Shown here: positions 18,479-27,049 of the stretch, one piece after another
Numbering within the stretch: the stretch's first letter is position 1
How the letters are laid out: each line of letters starts with the position of its first letter
Origin: Hyphomicrobium sp. MC1
GTDB taxonomy: Bacteria > Pseudomonadota > Alphaproteobacteria > Rhizobiales > Hyphomicrobiaceae
Assembly (NCBI RefSeq): GCF_000253295.1
Contig: NC_015717.1
Location: 62,001 to 126,000, forward strand
Length of the DNA: 64,000 nt
Direction: 5' to 3'
The notes under the pieces: generated by a model
Database searches by the model: none
The model's input: the letters and a program-made list of their open reading frames with translations, nothing else
What the model was told of the DNA's origin: nothing
Position numbers and translations under genes: made by a program

Positions 18479-19246
18479 ATGTTTCGGAAAACCACGATTT
18501 TTTGCGCGGCCCTTGTCGCATGCATCTCGATGCCGATTGTGCTCTCGGCAGAGGAGGCAACCTGCCCCAAGCCGACGACGGACCCGCTCGTCAAATTATT
18601 GTCGCCGCCACCCTGTGATAGCTGCGCACAGACGAAAGTGGAACTCGAAGAACTGCAGACATTGCAGCAAAATCGAACGGAGGCGCAGGCAGACCATGCA
18701 CACGCCGATTATAAAATTTCGCTCGCGCGTTTTATCGAGGGCGCCGATATCAAGTTCGATGGTGCGGCAATTGAGGCGTGCCATCCGATCTTTGATCGGC
18801 TGATGGAGCGGACGAAATCGGCGGCTGAGCATGCCAAGAATTCATTCTGCCGGACGCGGCCGTTCAATCTTCCAAACAACGATCTGAAGCCGCTAGAGGC
18901 CGGCAACAAGTATAGCCCATCCTATCCGTCGGGGCACACGACGGCCGGTACGGCGCTCGGCGCAGTCCTCGCATATATGGTGCCGGAGAAGCGTGCCGTC
19001 TTTCTGGCGCGGGCTGCGGATTACGGTCACAGCCGGATGATTGCAGGCGTGCATTATCGCAGCGACGTCGAAGCTGGAAAGCTGCTCGGCATGGCCGTGG
19101 CGGAAGAAGAGTTTTCCGACGATGCGCAGTTCCGGACCATGTTGCCCGAAGCGACGAAATGCGTTCGCGGCGCACTAGGCCTTGCAGCCGAGGTGCCCGC
19201 CGCTCCGGCACAAGCGTCCGTCGAAACGCCCGCTGCGAAACCGTAA
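18479..19246 (+). CDS. Acid phosphatase, PAP2 / class A type
   Basis: A 255-residue exported enzyme with a signal peptide (FCAALVACISMPIVLSAEE). The three PAP2 phosphatase motifs are present: K-N-S-F-C-R-T-R-P-F, PSYPSGHT, and SRMIAGVHYRSD. These form the vanadate-haloperoxidase-type active site that dephosphorylates organic phosphates through a phospho-histidine. Size and motif spacing match class A non-specific acid phosphatases (PhoN-like). AGAGG lies 9 bases before the ATG at 18479. It is followed by its own terminator and then a TonB-dependent receptor gene, so a joint role in scavenging is possible but unproven. Confidence 0.9.
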   Translation: MFRKTTIFCAALVACISMPIVLSAEEATCPKPTTDPLVKLLSPPPCDSCAQTKVELEELQTLQQNRTEAQADHAHADYKISLARFIEGADIKFDGAAIEACHPIFDRLMERTKSAAEHAKNSFCRTRPFNLPNNDLKPLEAGNKYSPSYPSGHTTAGTALGAVLAYMVPEKRAVFLARAADYGHSRMIAGVHYRSDVEAGKLLGMAVAEEEFSDDAQFRTMLPEATKCVRGALGLAAEVPAAPAQASVETPAAKP

Positions 19247-19291
19247 AACACGCGCGCTTATCGTCTCGCTGATTTTGTATCGTCTCGATGC

Positions 19292-19320
19292 GCCTGCTGG
19301 CTCAGCGGGCGGCTTTTTTT
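19292..19320 (+). terminator. Intrinsic terminator after the acid phosphatase gene
   Basis: GCCTGCT and AGCGGGC pair around a 5-base loop (one G-T pair), followed by GGC and a run of seven T. It lies 46 bases after the phosphatase stop codon and separates that gene from the receptor gene. Confidence 0.6.
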
Positions 19321-19429
19321 GTCTGAAGCCCCACGCCTGCGCTTGTGGCTTCACAACAACATGCAGTCGCAGATGCGGAGGGCGCGACGGCGCGCGCGCT
19401 TGCATGTTTGGTCTCGCGCTTTTCTATAT

Positions 19430-19452
19430 CGTATATTATAACATATAATACG
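19430..19452. promoter_or_regulatory. AT-rich palindrome before the TonB receptor gene
   Basis: A 23-bp near-perfect inverted repeat (CGTATATTATA / TATAATACG arms around ACA) lies 12 bases before the receptor ATG in a very AT-rich patch of otherwise GC-rich DNA. Its position at the promoter/leader suggests a repressor operator, as is typical for metal-regulated TonB receptors. The cognate regulator is not in view. Confidence 0.5.
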
Positions 19453-19463
19453 AAAGATCTGGT

Positions 19464-21779
19464 ATGGCTATTTCGAGAGTGCGCGGGCTTATGCTCGCTC
19501 TGTGTTTGGGTGTGAGCGTCATCCATGCTTCGAGCGCATCGGCGCAGACGACGGGGGGAACGGCGTCGCCTGCGCCGGGCACGACGGACAATGCGACGGA
19601 AGCGCAGCTTCCTGCCGTCGTCGTGGCTGAGCCGCACGCCAAGGCGGCGACTAAAAAAGTCAAGACGGCTCGGCGCGCCAAAACAACGCCATCGCATGCA
19701 AACTCGCAACCATCGGCACCGAGCCAAGAGCCGTCCGTTGCCGGAGCGCAAAGCACTGAGAATCCGCTCGCGTTTCAGAACAATGCCTTCAACGCGGCGC
19801 GCAACGAGATCTTCACGCAGATCGGAACGAACCAGTATTCGTTCGGTGAGGATGCGCTTCGCGCGTTGCCGCAAGGTACGGAAACGCCCGTGAGCAAGGC
19901 GCTTCTGCAGGCGCCAGGCGTCAGTCAGGACTCAGCGGCGAGCGGGCAGCTCCATGTGCGCAACGACCACGCCAATGTGCAATACCGGATCAACGGCATT
20001 CTGCTTCCCGATGGCGTTTCTGGTTTCAGCGATGTGCTGGAAACGAGCTTCATCAGCAATCTATCGCTGGTGACCGGTGCTTTGCCGGCGCAGTACGGAT
20101 TGCATACGACGGGGCTGGTCGACATCACGACACGGTCGGGTGCGCAGGCGCCGGGCGGCACGATCGGTTTTTATGGCGGCAGCCGCGGCACCTTTACGCC
20201 CAGTCTCGAATATGGCGGCAGCACTGGAGCGGTCGATTACTTTTTCACCGGCCGCTATCTGATGAACGATGAGGGGATTGAAAACCCGACGTCGAGCCGG
20301 GACGCCATTCACGATCATACCGATCAAGAGAAGGGGTTCGGCTATGTTTCTGCGGTGCTCGATGACACGACGCGGCTGAGCTGGATATCCGGCGTGTCGG
20401 TGCAGAATTTTCAGATTCCGAATACACTTGGACTGCCGACGGATACGCCATTTGCAGGTAATGGCGGTCTTCCGAATTATTTCAACTCAGCGCTGCTCAA
20501 CGAAAACCAGTTCGAGCAGAACTACTATGATGTGATCGCGCTGCAGAAGAAGATCGAGAACGGCGATTATCAAATCGCGTACTTCTCACGTTACAGCGAT
20601 CTCCATTTCAAGCCGGACGATACGGGTGACTTGTTCTTCAACGGCATCGCGTCGGATGTCCAGCGGCGCAGTTTCCTCAACGGCGTGCAAGCCGACGGCT
20701 CTTATCGGCTGAATGCGTACAACACGTTGCGGGCCGGGTTCACCGTCAGCGCCGAGCAGACGAAAGCGATCAGCAATTCATCCGTGATCGCCGACGATGG
20801 CTCTGTCGAGAATGGGCTACTCGATGAGACGTCGAAACTTGGCTGGTTGATCGGTATCTATGCTCAAGACGAAATTCGTTTGACCGACAAATTGACGCTC
20901 AATGCCGGTCTGCGTTTCGACCAGATGTACGAATACGTGGATGCCAATCAGTGGAGCCCGCGGGTCAGTCTGGAATACCGTCCGTTTCAAGGAACGACAC
21001 TGCATGCGGGATATGCCCGATATTTCACCCCACCCCCGCAAGTGGCGTCCGGGCCGACAAACATTGCGCTCTTCGATGGGACTGTCGCGGCAAGCAGTTG
21101 TCCGGCAGGCGGATGCGGGCTCGTGCAGCCTGAGCGGTCGCACTACTTCGACGCGGGCATTACGCAGACGATTTTTCCCGGGCTCGAAGTCGGCGTCGAT
21201 GCCTACTACAAGCTAGCGCATGATCTTCTCGACGACGGGCAGTTCGGCGCTGCTCTCGTGCTCAATGCCTTCAACTACGAAAAGGCCGTCAATAAGGGCA
21301 TCGAAATTACGACCAAATACAGTTGGGGTAATTTCAGCGCTTACGGCAACGTTGCAATCGGCCAGCAGAAGGGCAAGAACATCATCTCCAACCAGTTCCT
21401 GATCGATCCGGATGATCTGGCGTTCATTGCCGACCATTACATCTTCACCGACCATTCGCAGACGATTACGGCGTCGGCCGGGTTTTCATATCTTTGGGAT
21501 GGGACGCGGCTCAGTATCGACATGATCTACGGCAGTGGGCTGCGTACCGATACGGAGGACGTTCCGAACGGTGCGAGCGTTCCGGCCTACACGCAAGTCA
21601 ATCTCGGGATCTCGCACGAGTTCGCGAACTTGTTCGGGCGTCCGACGACAGTGCGCTTCGATGTCGTCAACCTGTTCGATGAGGTCTACACAATCCGCGA
21701 TGGCGAAGGTATCGGCGTGTTCGCGCCGCAGTACGGTCCGCGGCGCGGATATTTCGTCGGCGTCTCGCAGAAGTTCTAG
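19464..21779 (+). CDS. TonB-dependent outer membrane receptor
   Basis: A 771-residue precursor with a signal peptide ending near SASAQ. A Lys/Ala/Pro-rich N-terminal extension of about 80 residues precedes the plug domain (ALRALPQGTETPVSKALLQAPGV, LHVRNDHANVQYRINGILLPDG), followed by alternating aromatic beta strands and a final strand ending in F (VGVSQKF), as required for barrel assembly. Such receptors import metal chelates, vitamins or sugars using TonB energy. The substrate is not evident; the adjacent acid phosphatase and the palindrome just upstream are the only context clues. Confidence 0.92.
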   Translation: MAISRVRGLMLALCLGVSVIHASSASAQTTGGTASPAPGTTDNATEAQLPAVVVAEPHAKAATKKVKTARRAKTTPSHANSQPSAPSQEPSVAGAQSTENPLAFQNNAFNAARNEIFTQIGTNQYSFGEDALRALPQGTETPVSKALLQAPGVSQDSAASGQLHVRNDHANVQYRINGILLPDGVSGFSDVLETSFISNLSLVTGALPAQYGLHTTGLVDITTRSGAQAPGGTIGFYGGSRGTFTPSLEYGGSTGAVDYFFTGRYLMNDEGIENPTSSRDAIHDHTDQEKGFGYVSAVLDDTTRLSWISGVSVQNFQIPNTLGLPTDTPFAGNGGLPNYFNSALLNENQFEQNYYDVIALQKKIENGDYQIAYFSRYSDLHFKPDDTGDLFFNGIASDVQRRSFLNGVQADGSYRLNAYNTLRAGFTVSAEQTKAISNSSVIADDGSVENGLLDETSKLGWLIGIYAQDEIRLTDKLTLNAGLRFDQMYEYVDANQWSPRVSLEYRPFQGTTLHAGYARYFTPPPQVASGPTNIALFDGTVAASSCPAGGCGLVQPERSHYFDAGITQTIFPGLEVGVDAYYKLAHDLLDDGQFGAALVLNAFNYEKAVNKGIEITTKYSWGNFSAYGNVAIGQQKGKNIISNQFLIDPDDLAFIADHYIFTDHSQTITASAGFSYLWDGTRLSIDMIYGSGLRTDTEDVPNGASVPAYTQVNLGISHEFANLFGRPTTVRFDVVNLFDEVYTIRDGEGIGVFAPQYGPRRGYFVGVSQKF

Positions 21780-21787
21780 AACGAAAA

Positions 21788-21812
21788 AAGCTCGCCCCGT
21801 CGGGGCGAGCTT
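21788..21812. terminator. Bidirectional terminator hairpin
   Basis: A perfect 11-bp stem (AAGCTCGCCCC / GGGGCGAGCTT) with a GTC loop, flanked by a run of A on the left and T-rich sequence on the right. It lies 8 bases after the receptor stop and 26 bases from the stop of the convergent gene, so it can end transcription from both sides. Confidence 0.85.
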
Positions 21813-21837
21813 CTTATGCCGGCATGTCGATCCGCAG

Positions 21838-22323
21838 CTACGGATTGGTCGGCGGATTTGTCGTGCTGTTGCTGTTGTTTGACGGTGCGGGCGCATTCGC
21901 TGCCGGACCGTTCTTGCTGCCTTCGTCACCCTTTACGCCGGTTGCATCCTGCGAGGGAAGCGTCGACTTGTCGATGTTGGTGTTGTCGCCGCCGACGCCC
22001 GTGTTGCCCGACGAGGCACCCGTCGAAGAGCTGCTGTTTCCAGGCTGCGCTGCCGGGCCGTTCTTGCTGCCGGCTGCGCCTTCAACGCCTGGAGCTGAGC
22101 TTTGCGGCGACATCGTCGCGTTGGAATTCTCTGCGGTCGATGAGGTAGCGGGCTGCGTCGCGGTCGTATCGGCGACTTTCTGGCTTTGGTTATAGAAGTA
22201 CCAACCGCCAAAGACGATCGCAGCAAGGAAGACGATACCGACGATCAATGATCCCGTCGAATTGCCGACGTCGTCTTGACCTAAATTGCGTTCACGTCCG
22301 GATTGCGGATCTTCGTATGTCAT
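21838..22323 (-). CDS. Single-pass membrane protein with low-complexity exported tail
   Basis: A 161-residue protein: 24 polar N-terminal residues, one membrane helix (LIVGIVFLAAIVFGGWYFY), then about 110 residues of Ser, Asn, Thr, Pro, Gly and Ala. The segment GSKNGPAA occurs twice in the tail (in EGAAGSKNGPAAQP and GDEGSKNGPAANAP), evidence of an internal duplication. GGAGG is 7 bases from the ATG at 22323. It is divergent from the Crp/Fnr regulator gene. No family recognised. Confidence 0.75.
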   Translation of the reverse strand: MTYEDPQSGRERNLGQDDVGNSTGSLIVGIVFLAAIVFGGWYFYNQSQKVADTTATQPATSSTAENSNATMSPQSSAPGVEGAAGSKNGPAAQPGNSSSSTGASSGNTGVGGDNTNIDKSTLPSQDATGVKGDEGSKNGPAANAPAPSNNSNSTTNPPTNP

Positions 22324-22553
22324 GTTTTTTCCTCCGAATACCTGTCGAAAGAACGACTGGGCGGCCTATCTGGTTCCTGTTTGCGCTGCGGAATTGAGTA
22401 CTGTTACGCCTGCAGACGTTTCGGTGTGAGCGGGCGGTTATTCTTGCTGGCTTTTTTCGAAATTTTGTTGGTTATCGTGCGTCATGCTCAACACCGGTCA
22501 ATCGCGACATATGCCGATGATCAGCGTTTATTGCGCAGCGCGAAGAGTTCGTT

Positions 22554-23219
22554 ATGGCAGATCATCCGTGGACATCAAAATTTCCGGGTCTCAACTCCCT
22601 TGAACCGGAGATCACGAATTTACTTCTTCGCACCAGCATGGTCGTGGATTTGCCGGCTGGGACGCGGATCTTCGGGCCGGGACAATCGCCGGAAAATTAT
22701 CTGCTGCTGCTCGAAGGGACGGTTCGCGTGCAGCAGGTCTCTGAGAACGGTCGCGAGATTGTGCTCTATCGGGTCGCCGCCGGGCAAAGCTGTGCGCTGA
22801 CCACGGCCTGCCTGATGGGATATGAGGACTATCAGGCTGAGGGCGTGGCTGAGACAGCGGTGACGGCCGTCGCCATTCCGAGAGCGACGTTTGACGAAGC
22901 CATTGCGCGCTCTGCCGCTTTCCGGAAGTTCGTGTTCACAGCTTTCAGCGTCAACGTCACGACGCTCTTCAAGCTCATCGAGGAGGTGGCGTTCTCACGG
23001 ATCGACGAACGGCTGGCGCAACGCTTGCTGCAACTTGCGGACGCCGCTGGGCATATCGAAATCACGCATCAGCAACTCGCGGCCGAGCTTGGGTCGGCAC
23101 GTGAGGTGATCGGGCGGCAATTGAACGAATTTCAGCGCCGCGGGTGGGTCACCACATCCAGAGGTAGCATTGACTTGGCCAATCCGGGGGCCCTGCGTCA
23201 GCTCGCCACTATGCGTTAG
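22554..23219 (+). CDS. Crp/Fnr-family regulator with two sensor-like cysteines
   Basis: A 221-residue transcription factor. Residues about 30-120 form the cyclic-nucleotide-type beta barrel (GPGQSPENYLLLLEGTVRV), followed by a long dimer helix and a C-terminal Crp winged helix (THQQLAAELGSAREVIGRQLNEFQRRGWV). It lacks the Fnr N-terminal cysteine cluster but has C80 and C86 in SCALTTACL at the barrel exit. The gene directly precedes a sulfide/persulfide oxidation operon, and a palindrome suited to this family lies between them, so it likely senses persulfide through these cysteines and controls the operon. The sensing role is inferred. Confidence 0.9.
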   Translation: MADHPWTSKFPGLNSLEPEITNLLLRTSMVVDLPAGTRIFGPGQSPENYLLLLEGTVRVQQVSENGREIVLYRVAAGQSCALTTACLMGYEDYQAEGVAETAVTAVAIPRATFDEAIARSAAFRKFVFTAFSVNVTTLFKLIEEVAFSRIDERLAQRLLQLADAAGHIEITHQQLAAELGSAREVIGRQLNEFQRRGWVTTSRGSIDLANPGALRQLATMR

Positions 23220-23227
23220 TATTTTGC

Positions 23228-23246
23228 TATGTGACTTGATCACATA
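23228..23246. promoter_or_regulatory. Putative Crp/Fnr-type operator
   Basis: Perfect 7-bp inverted repeat TATGTGA / TCACATA around a 5-bp spacer, 9 bases after the regulator stop and 56 bases before the DUF2892 gene. The half-site TGTGA is the classic Crp-family recognition sequence. It most likely binds the product of the preceding gene and controls the sulfur operon. Confidence 0.7.
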
Positions 23247-23301
23247 CGGAGAATTTTTTTATCATTAGACCAGTCTCTGGAATTTCATTTCGGAGGCTAC
23301 T

Positions 23302-23514
23302 ATGAGCCAAAATGTCGGGATGTTCGATCGGATGCTCCGGATTGTCGTCGGTCTGATCCTTTTGAGCCTTGTGTTCGTCGGACCGAAAACGCTTTGGGGC
23401 CTTGTAGGGCTGGTGCCGTTTTTGACCGGTCTCGCACGGTTCTGTCCGGCCTATCAGCTTGCCGGCGTCAGCACCTGCGGATGCTGCGCCAAGCCAGCCG
23501 GCAAGAACGAATAA
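23302..23514 (+). CDS. DUF2892 (YgaP-like) inner membrane protein
   Basis: A 70-residue protein with two membrane helices (IVVGLILLSLVFV and LVGLVPFLTGLARFCPAY) and a Cys-rich end (GVSTCGCCAKP). The N-terminal MFDRMLRIVVG and the RFCPAYQLAG segment are the DUF2892 signature, the same module that forms the membrane part of the rhodanese YgaP. It is the first structural gene of a sulfur operon, 35 bases before the persulfide dioxygenase gene. The C-terminal cysteines could carry sulfane sulfur. Confidence 0.88.
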   Translation: MSQNVGMFDRMLRIVVGLILLSLVFVGPKTLWGLVGLVPFLTGLARFCPAYQLAGVSTCGCCAKPAGKNE

Positions 23515-23549
23515 CAAAGCGCCGTGAGAGGCGTTCGAGGAGCACAGCG

Positions 23550-24443
23550 ATGGATCAAATCCCCCACCCCGTCGATCTCTCGGTCAAGCCGGAGGTCACC
23601 GCCTTTTTCGACGAGGCGACCAACACGGTGAGCTATGTCGTCAAAGATCCTAAGTCGAATGCCTGCGCGATCTTCGACAGCGTCATGGATATCGACTACG
23701 CGGCGGGCCGCATCAGCTATCAGTCGGCCGATAAGATCATTCGCTTCGTGCAGGATCATAATCTGAAGGTCGAATGGCTGATCGAGACGCATGCGCATGC
23801 CGATCACCTGTCGGCAGCGCCGTACATTCAAGGCAAGGTTGGCGGTAAGCTCGGGATCGGCGCCAACATCAAGATCGTGCAGGAAGTGTTTGGTAAAATC
23901 TTCAATGACGGCACCGAGTTCCGGCGTGATGGTAGCCAGTTCGATCGCCTTTTCGAAGACGGTGATACCTATACGATCGGCGGAATGGCGGCGTTCGCGA
24001 TGCTGACGCCGGGACATACGCCTGCGTGCATGACGCATGTCGTGGGCGACGCTGCATTCGTTGGCGACACGCTTTTCATGCCGGACGGCGGCACGGCACG
24101 CGCTGATTTTCCTGGTGGCGATGCGCGGGTGCTTTACCGCTCGATCAAACGCGTTCTGGCTCTGCCGCCGGAAGAGCGCCTGTTTATGTGTCATGACTAC
24201 GGCCCCAATGGCCGCGACATCAAATGGGAAACGACGGTCGCGGAAGAGCGTGCGCACAATATTCATGTCCGCGATGGTGTCAGCGAGGACGAATTCGTCC
24301 AGATGCGAACGGCGCGCGATGAAACTCTGGCGCTGCCCAAGCTGATCATTCCGTCCATTCAGGTCAACATTCGCGGCGGCAATCTTCCCGATGCCGATGC
24401 CAACGGCAAACGGCAGCTCAAGGTGCCGATCAACGAACTCTAA
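23550..24443 (+). CDS. Persulfide dioxygenase, MBL fold (Blh/ETHE1-like)
   Basis: A 297-residue metallo-beta-lactamase-fold enzyme. The metal motif THAHADHL (HxHxDH) is present, and further ligands are seen in TPGHTPACMTHVVGDAAFVGDTLF and MCHDYGPNGRD, the last being the ETHE1/Blh hallmark. These iron enzymes oxidise glutathione persulfide to sulfite. The ATG at 23550 has CGAGGAG 7 bases upstream. Its place between the DUF2892 gene and a sulfide:quinone oxidoreductase gene strongly supports this role: SQR makes persulfide, this enzyme oxidises it, and TauE exports the sulfite. Confidence 0.93.
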   Translation: MDQIPHPVDLSVKPEVTAFFDEATNTVSYVVKDPKSNACAIFDSVMDIDYAAGRISYQSADKIIRFVQDHNLKVEWLIETHAHADHLSAAPYIQGKVGGKLGIGANIKIVQEVFGKIFNDGTEFRRDGSQFDRLFEDGDTYTIGGMAAFAMLTPGHTPACMTHVVGDAAFVGDTLFMPDGGTARADFPGGDARVLYRSIKRVLALPPEERLFMCHDYGPNGRDIKWETTVAEERAHNIHVRDGVSEDEFVQMRTARDETLALPKLIIPSIQVNIRGGNLPDADANGKRQLKVPINEL

Positions 24444-24481
24444 TCCGCCGCCTTTTTCGATTTTCGCCATAGGACCTCGTG

Positions 24482-26149
24482 ATGACCCCTAAAAAGCTTA
24501 CCGACGATCTCTCGGTTTCGCCTCAGATTTTGCCCGGAGATGTCGCCGAGCTGGCGGCCATGGGATTCAAGTCGATCATTGATAATCGGCCTGATGGCGA
24601 AGGGTCGGATCAGCCCTCATTTGCCGAAATCGAGCGGGCTGCGAAAGCAAGTGGACTGACGGCGCGATATGTGCCGGTCGAAAGCGGCAAGGTCAGCGAT
24701 GCCGATGCCGTGGAGTTCGGCGCAGCCCTTGCGCATATGCCCAAACCCATTCTCGCTTACTGCCGGACCGGCACGCGCAGCACCACACTTTGGGCGCTCG
24801 CCGAGGCTGGTCGCATGCCGATGGCCGACATTCTGTCGAAGGCCAGTGCGGCAGGTTACGACATGTCGGGCGTTGCCAGTCGCATCGCGACTGGAGGCCG
24901 GATCGCGTCGAATGGCCCGGTTGAAAAATACGATATCGTCATTGTCGGCGGTGGCGCTGCAGGGGCTGCAGTTGCGGGAAGTTTATTCGCGCGTAAGGGC
25001 AATCTGAAAATCGCGATCATCGATCCGGCCGACGTTCACTATTATCAGCCGGGCTGGACGCTCGTTGGTGGCGGCGTGTTTACGCCACAGCAAACCGTGC
25101 GGATGATGGGTTCGGTGCTGCCGCGAAAGGCGACGTGGATCAAGGCCGCGGTTGCCGGCTTCGATCCAGACAACAACAACGTCGTGCTCGAAGGCTGCCG
25201 TTCCATTCGCTATGGCCATCTCATCGTTTGTCCGGGACTGAAGCTCAACTGGGGCGGTATCGAGGGATTGACCGAGACGCTCGGCAAGAATGGCGTAACG
25301 TCGAACTATCGCTACGACCTTGCTCCTTATACGTGGGAGCTGGTCAAAGGGCTGAAGGCGGGGCGGGCGATCTTCACGCAGCCGCCAATGCCGATCAAAT
25401 GCGCCGGCGCGCCGCAGAAGGCGATGTATCTGTCGGCTGATCATTGGCTGCGGACGGGATGCCTCAACAAGATCAACATCGAATTCGATAACGCCGGTGC
25501 GGTGCTGTTCGGCGTGCCCGACTATGTGCCCGCCTTGATGAACTATATCGAGCGCTACCATGTACAGCTCAACTTCGGGCACAATCTGGTTTCGGTCGAC
25601 GGCCCGGCGAAGCGCGCGCGTTTTGCCAAAGCGTTGCCGGACGGTACGAAAGAGATCGTCGAAAAGTCATTCGACATGATGCACGTTTGTCCGCCGCAGA
25701 TTGCGCCGGACTTCATTCGTGCAAGCGTCCTGGCCGATGCCGCCGGATGGGTCGATGTCGATCAGTCGACGCTGCGCCACAAGAAATACAAGAACATCTT
25801 CGGTCTCGGCGACGTGACCAATACGCCGAATGCGAAAACCGCCGCTGCCGCACGCAAGCAGGCGCCCGTCGTTGCCGAAAATGTTCTTTACGACATGGGC
25901 TATCGGCAAAATCAGTTCGCCTACGATGGTTACGGCTCCTGTCCGCTGACGGTGGAGCGCGGAAAGATCGTGCTTGCCGAGTTCACTTATGGCGGCAAGC
26001 TCTCGCCGACGTTCCCGCTGGCGCTGCTCGATGGTCGCAAACCATCGCGTGCGGCTTGGCTTCTCAAGGAACGTATTCTCCCGCCGATCTACTGGCAGGC
26101 CATGCTGAAGGGACGCGAGTGGATGGCCAAGCCCAAAGTCATGGCTTAA
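24482..26149 (+). CDS. DUF442 sulfurtransferase/phosphatase-SQR fusion
   Basis: A 555-residue two-domain protein. Residues 1-115 are a DUF442 (TIGR01244-like) domain with the Cys loop YCRTGTRS (C94), a rhodanese/phosphatase-like active site. From about 140 on it is a sulfide:quinone oxidoreductase: an FAD Rossmann motif VGGGAAGA, then KCAGAPQKAMYL with C307 and GSCPLTVERGKIVLAEF with C487, which match the redox cysteine pair of the SQOR type. It oxidises sulfide to persulfide and passes electrons to quinone at the membrane. GTG-ATG at 24479-24484 leaves the exact start open by one codon. Confidence 0.92.
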   Translation: MTPKKLTDDLSVSPQILPGDVAELAAMGFKSIIDNRPDGEGSDQPSFAEIERAAKASGLTARYVPVESGKVSDADAVEFGAALAHMPKPILAYCRTGTRSTTLWALAEAGRMPMADILSKASAAGYDMSGVASRIATGGRIASNGPVEKYDIVIVGGGAAGAAVAGSLFARKGNLKIAIIDPADVHYYQPGWTLVGGGVFTPQQTVRMMGSVLPRKATWIKAAVAGFDPDNNNVVLEGCRSIRYGHLIVCPGLKLNWGGIEGLTETLGKNGVTSNYRYDLAPYTWELVKGLKAGRAIFTQPPMPIKCAGAPQKAMYLSADHWLRTGCLNKINIEFDNAGAVLFGVPDYVPALMNYIERYHVQLNFGHNLVSVDGPAKRARFAKALPDGTKEIVEKSFDMMHVCPPQIAPDFIRASVLADAAGWVDVDQSTLRHKKYKNIFGLGDVTNTPNAKTAAAARKQAPVVAENVLYDMGYRQNQFAYDGYGSCPLTVERGKIVLAEFTYGGKLSPTFPLALLDGRKPSRAAWLLKERILPPIYWQAMLKGREWMAKPKVMA

Positions 26150-26167
26150 CGGGAAGGCCGTGATTCT

Positions 26168-26956
26168 ATGGAACACAATCTTCTAGCCGTCTTCTCCGGC
26201 TCGCTGGTCGGATTCGTTTTGGGATTGATCGGCGGTGGCGGATCGGTTCTTGCCGTTCCCCTGCTCGTTTATGTTGTTGGCGTGCAGTCTCCGCACGTGG
26301 CGATCGGGACGAGCGCGGTTGCCGTCGCGTTAAGCGCCGTCGCGAGCCTTGTCGATCACGCGCGGCACGATCACGTCAAATGGCGCTGTGCGATCGTGTT
26401 CGCCGCGGCCGGTATCGTCGGAGCGGCGCTCGGGTCGGAACTCGGAAAGCAGGTCGACGGTCAAAAGCTTCTGCTGTTTTTCGGCATTCTCATGCTTGTC
26501 ATTGCCGGGATGATGTTCATGAAGAAACATTCCGGCAGCAACGAAACAGTCGAATTGACCGTTGAGAGCGCGCCGAAACTGTTGCCCTATCTTCTAGGTT
26601 ATGGCGTCCTGGTCGGCGCCGTTTCGGGGTTCTTTGGGATTGGCGGCGGTTTCCTTATTGTTCCAGGGCTCATGGCTGCCACGAACATGCCGATGATTTT
26701 CGCTATCGGGTCATCGCTGTTCTGCGTCGCAGCTTTCGGTTTCACGACGGCCGGCAATTATGCGTTGTCGGGATTTGTCGATTGGCAGCTCGTCGGACTT
26801 TTCATTTCCGGCGGTGTCATTGGTGGCCTTATCGGACGGCAAGCCAGCTCGGCGCTGGCGAAAGAGAAGCGTCTGCTGTCGCAAAGTTTCGCCGCGATCG
26901 TGGCCGTGGTCGGCGTCTACGTCGTTGCCCGCGGCATTCCTGCGATCACCGGTTGA
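26168..26956 (+). CDS. TauE/SafE-family sulfite exporter
   Basis: A 262-residue integral membrane protein with about eight helices. The family repeats are visible twice: GLIGGGGSVLAVPLLVYVVG in the first half and GFFGIGGGFLIVPGLMA in the second. TauE/SafE proteins export sulfite or organosulfur anions. It follows the SQR fusion by 18 bases and ends the sulfur operon, where removal of sulfite made by the persulfide dioxygenase is the natural role. Confidence 0.92.
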   Translation: MEHNLLAVFSGSLVGFVLGLIGGGGSVLAVPLLVYVVGVQSPHVAIGTSAVAVALSAVASLVDHARHDHVKWRCAIVFAAAGIVGAALGSELGKQVDGQKLLLFFGILMLVIAGMMFMKKHSGSNETVELTVESAPKLLPYLLGYGVLVGAVSGFFGIGGGFLIVPGLMAATNMPMIFAIGSSLFCVAAFGFTTAGNYALSGFVDWQLVGLFISGGVIGGLIGRQASSALAKEKRLLSQSFAAIVAVVGVYVVARGIPAITG

Positions 26957-27049
26957 GCGCGTAAGCGCTCAGTTCCCTCTTGCCGAAGCTCGGTCCGCCG
27001 GTTGATGATATCGGCCGGTGATCGGGGGCTGGTAGGGAGTAGGGTGCGG

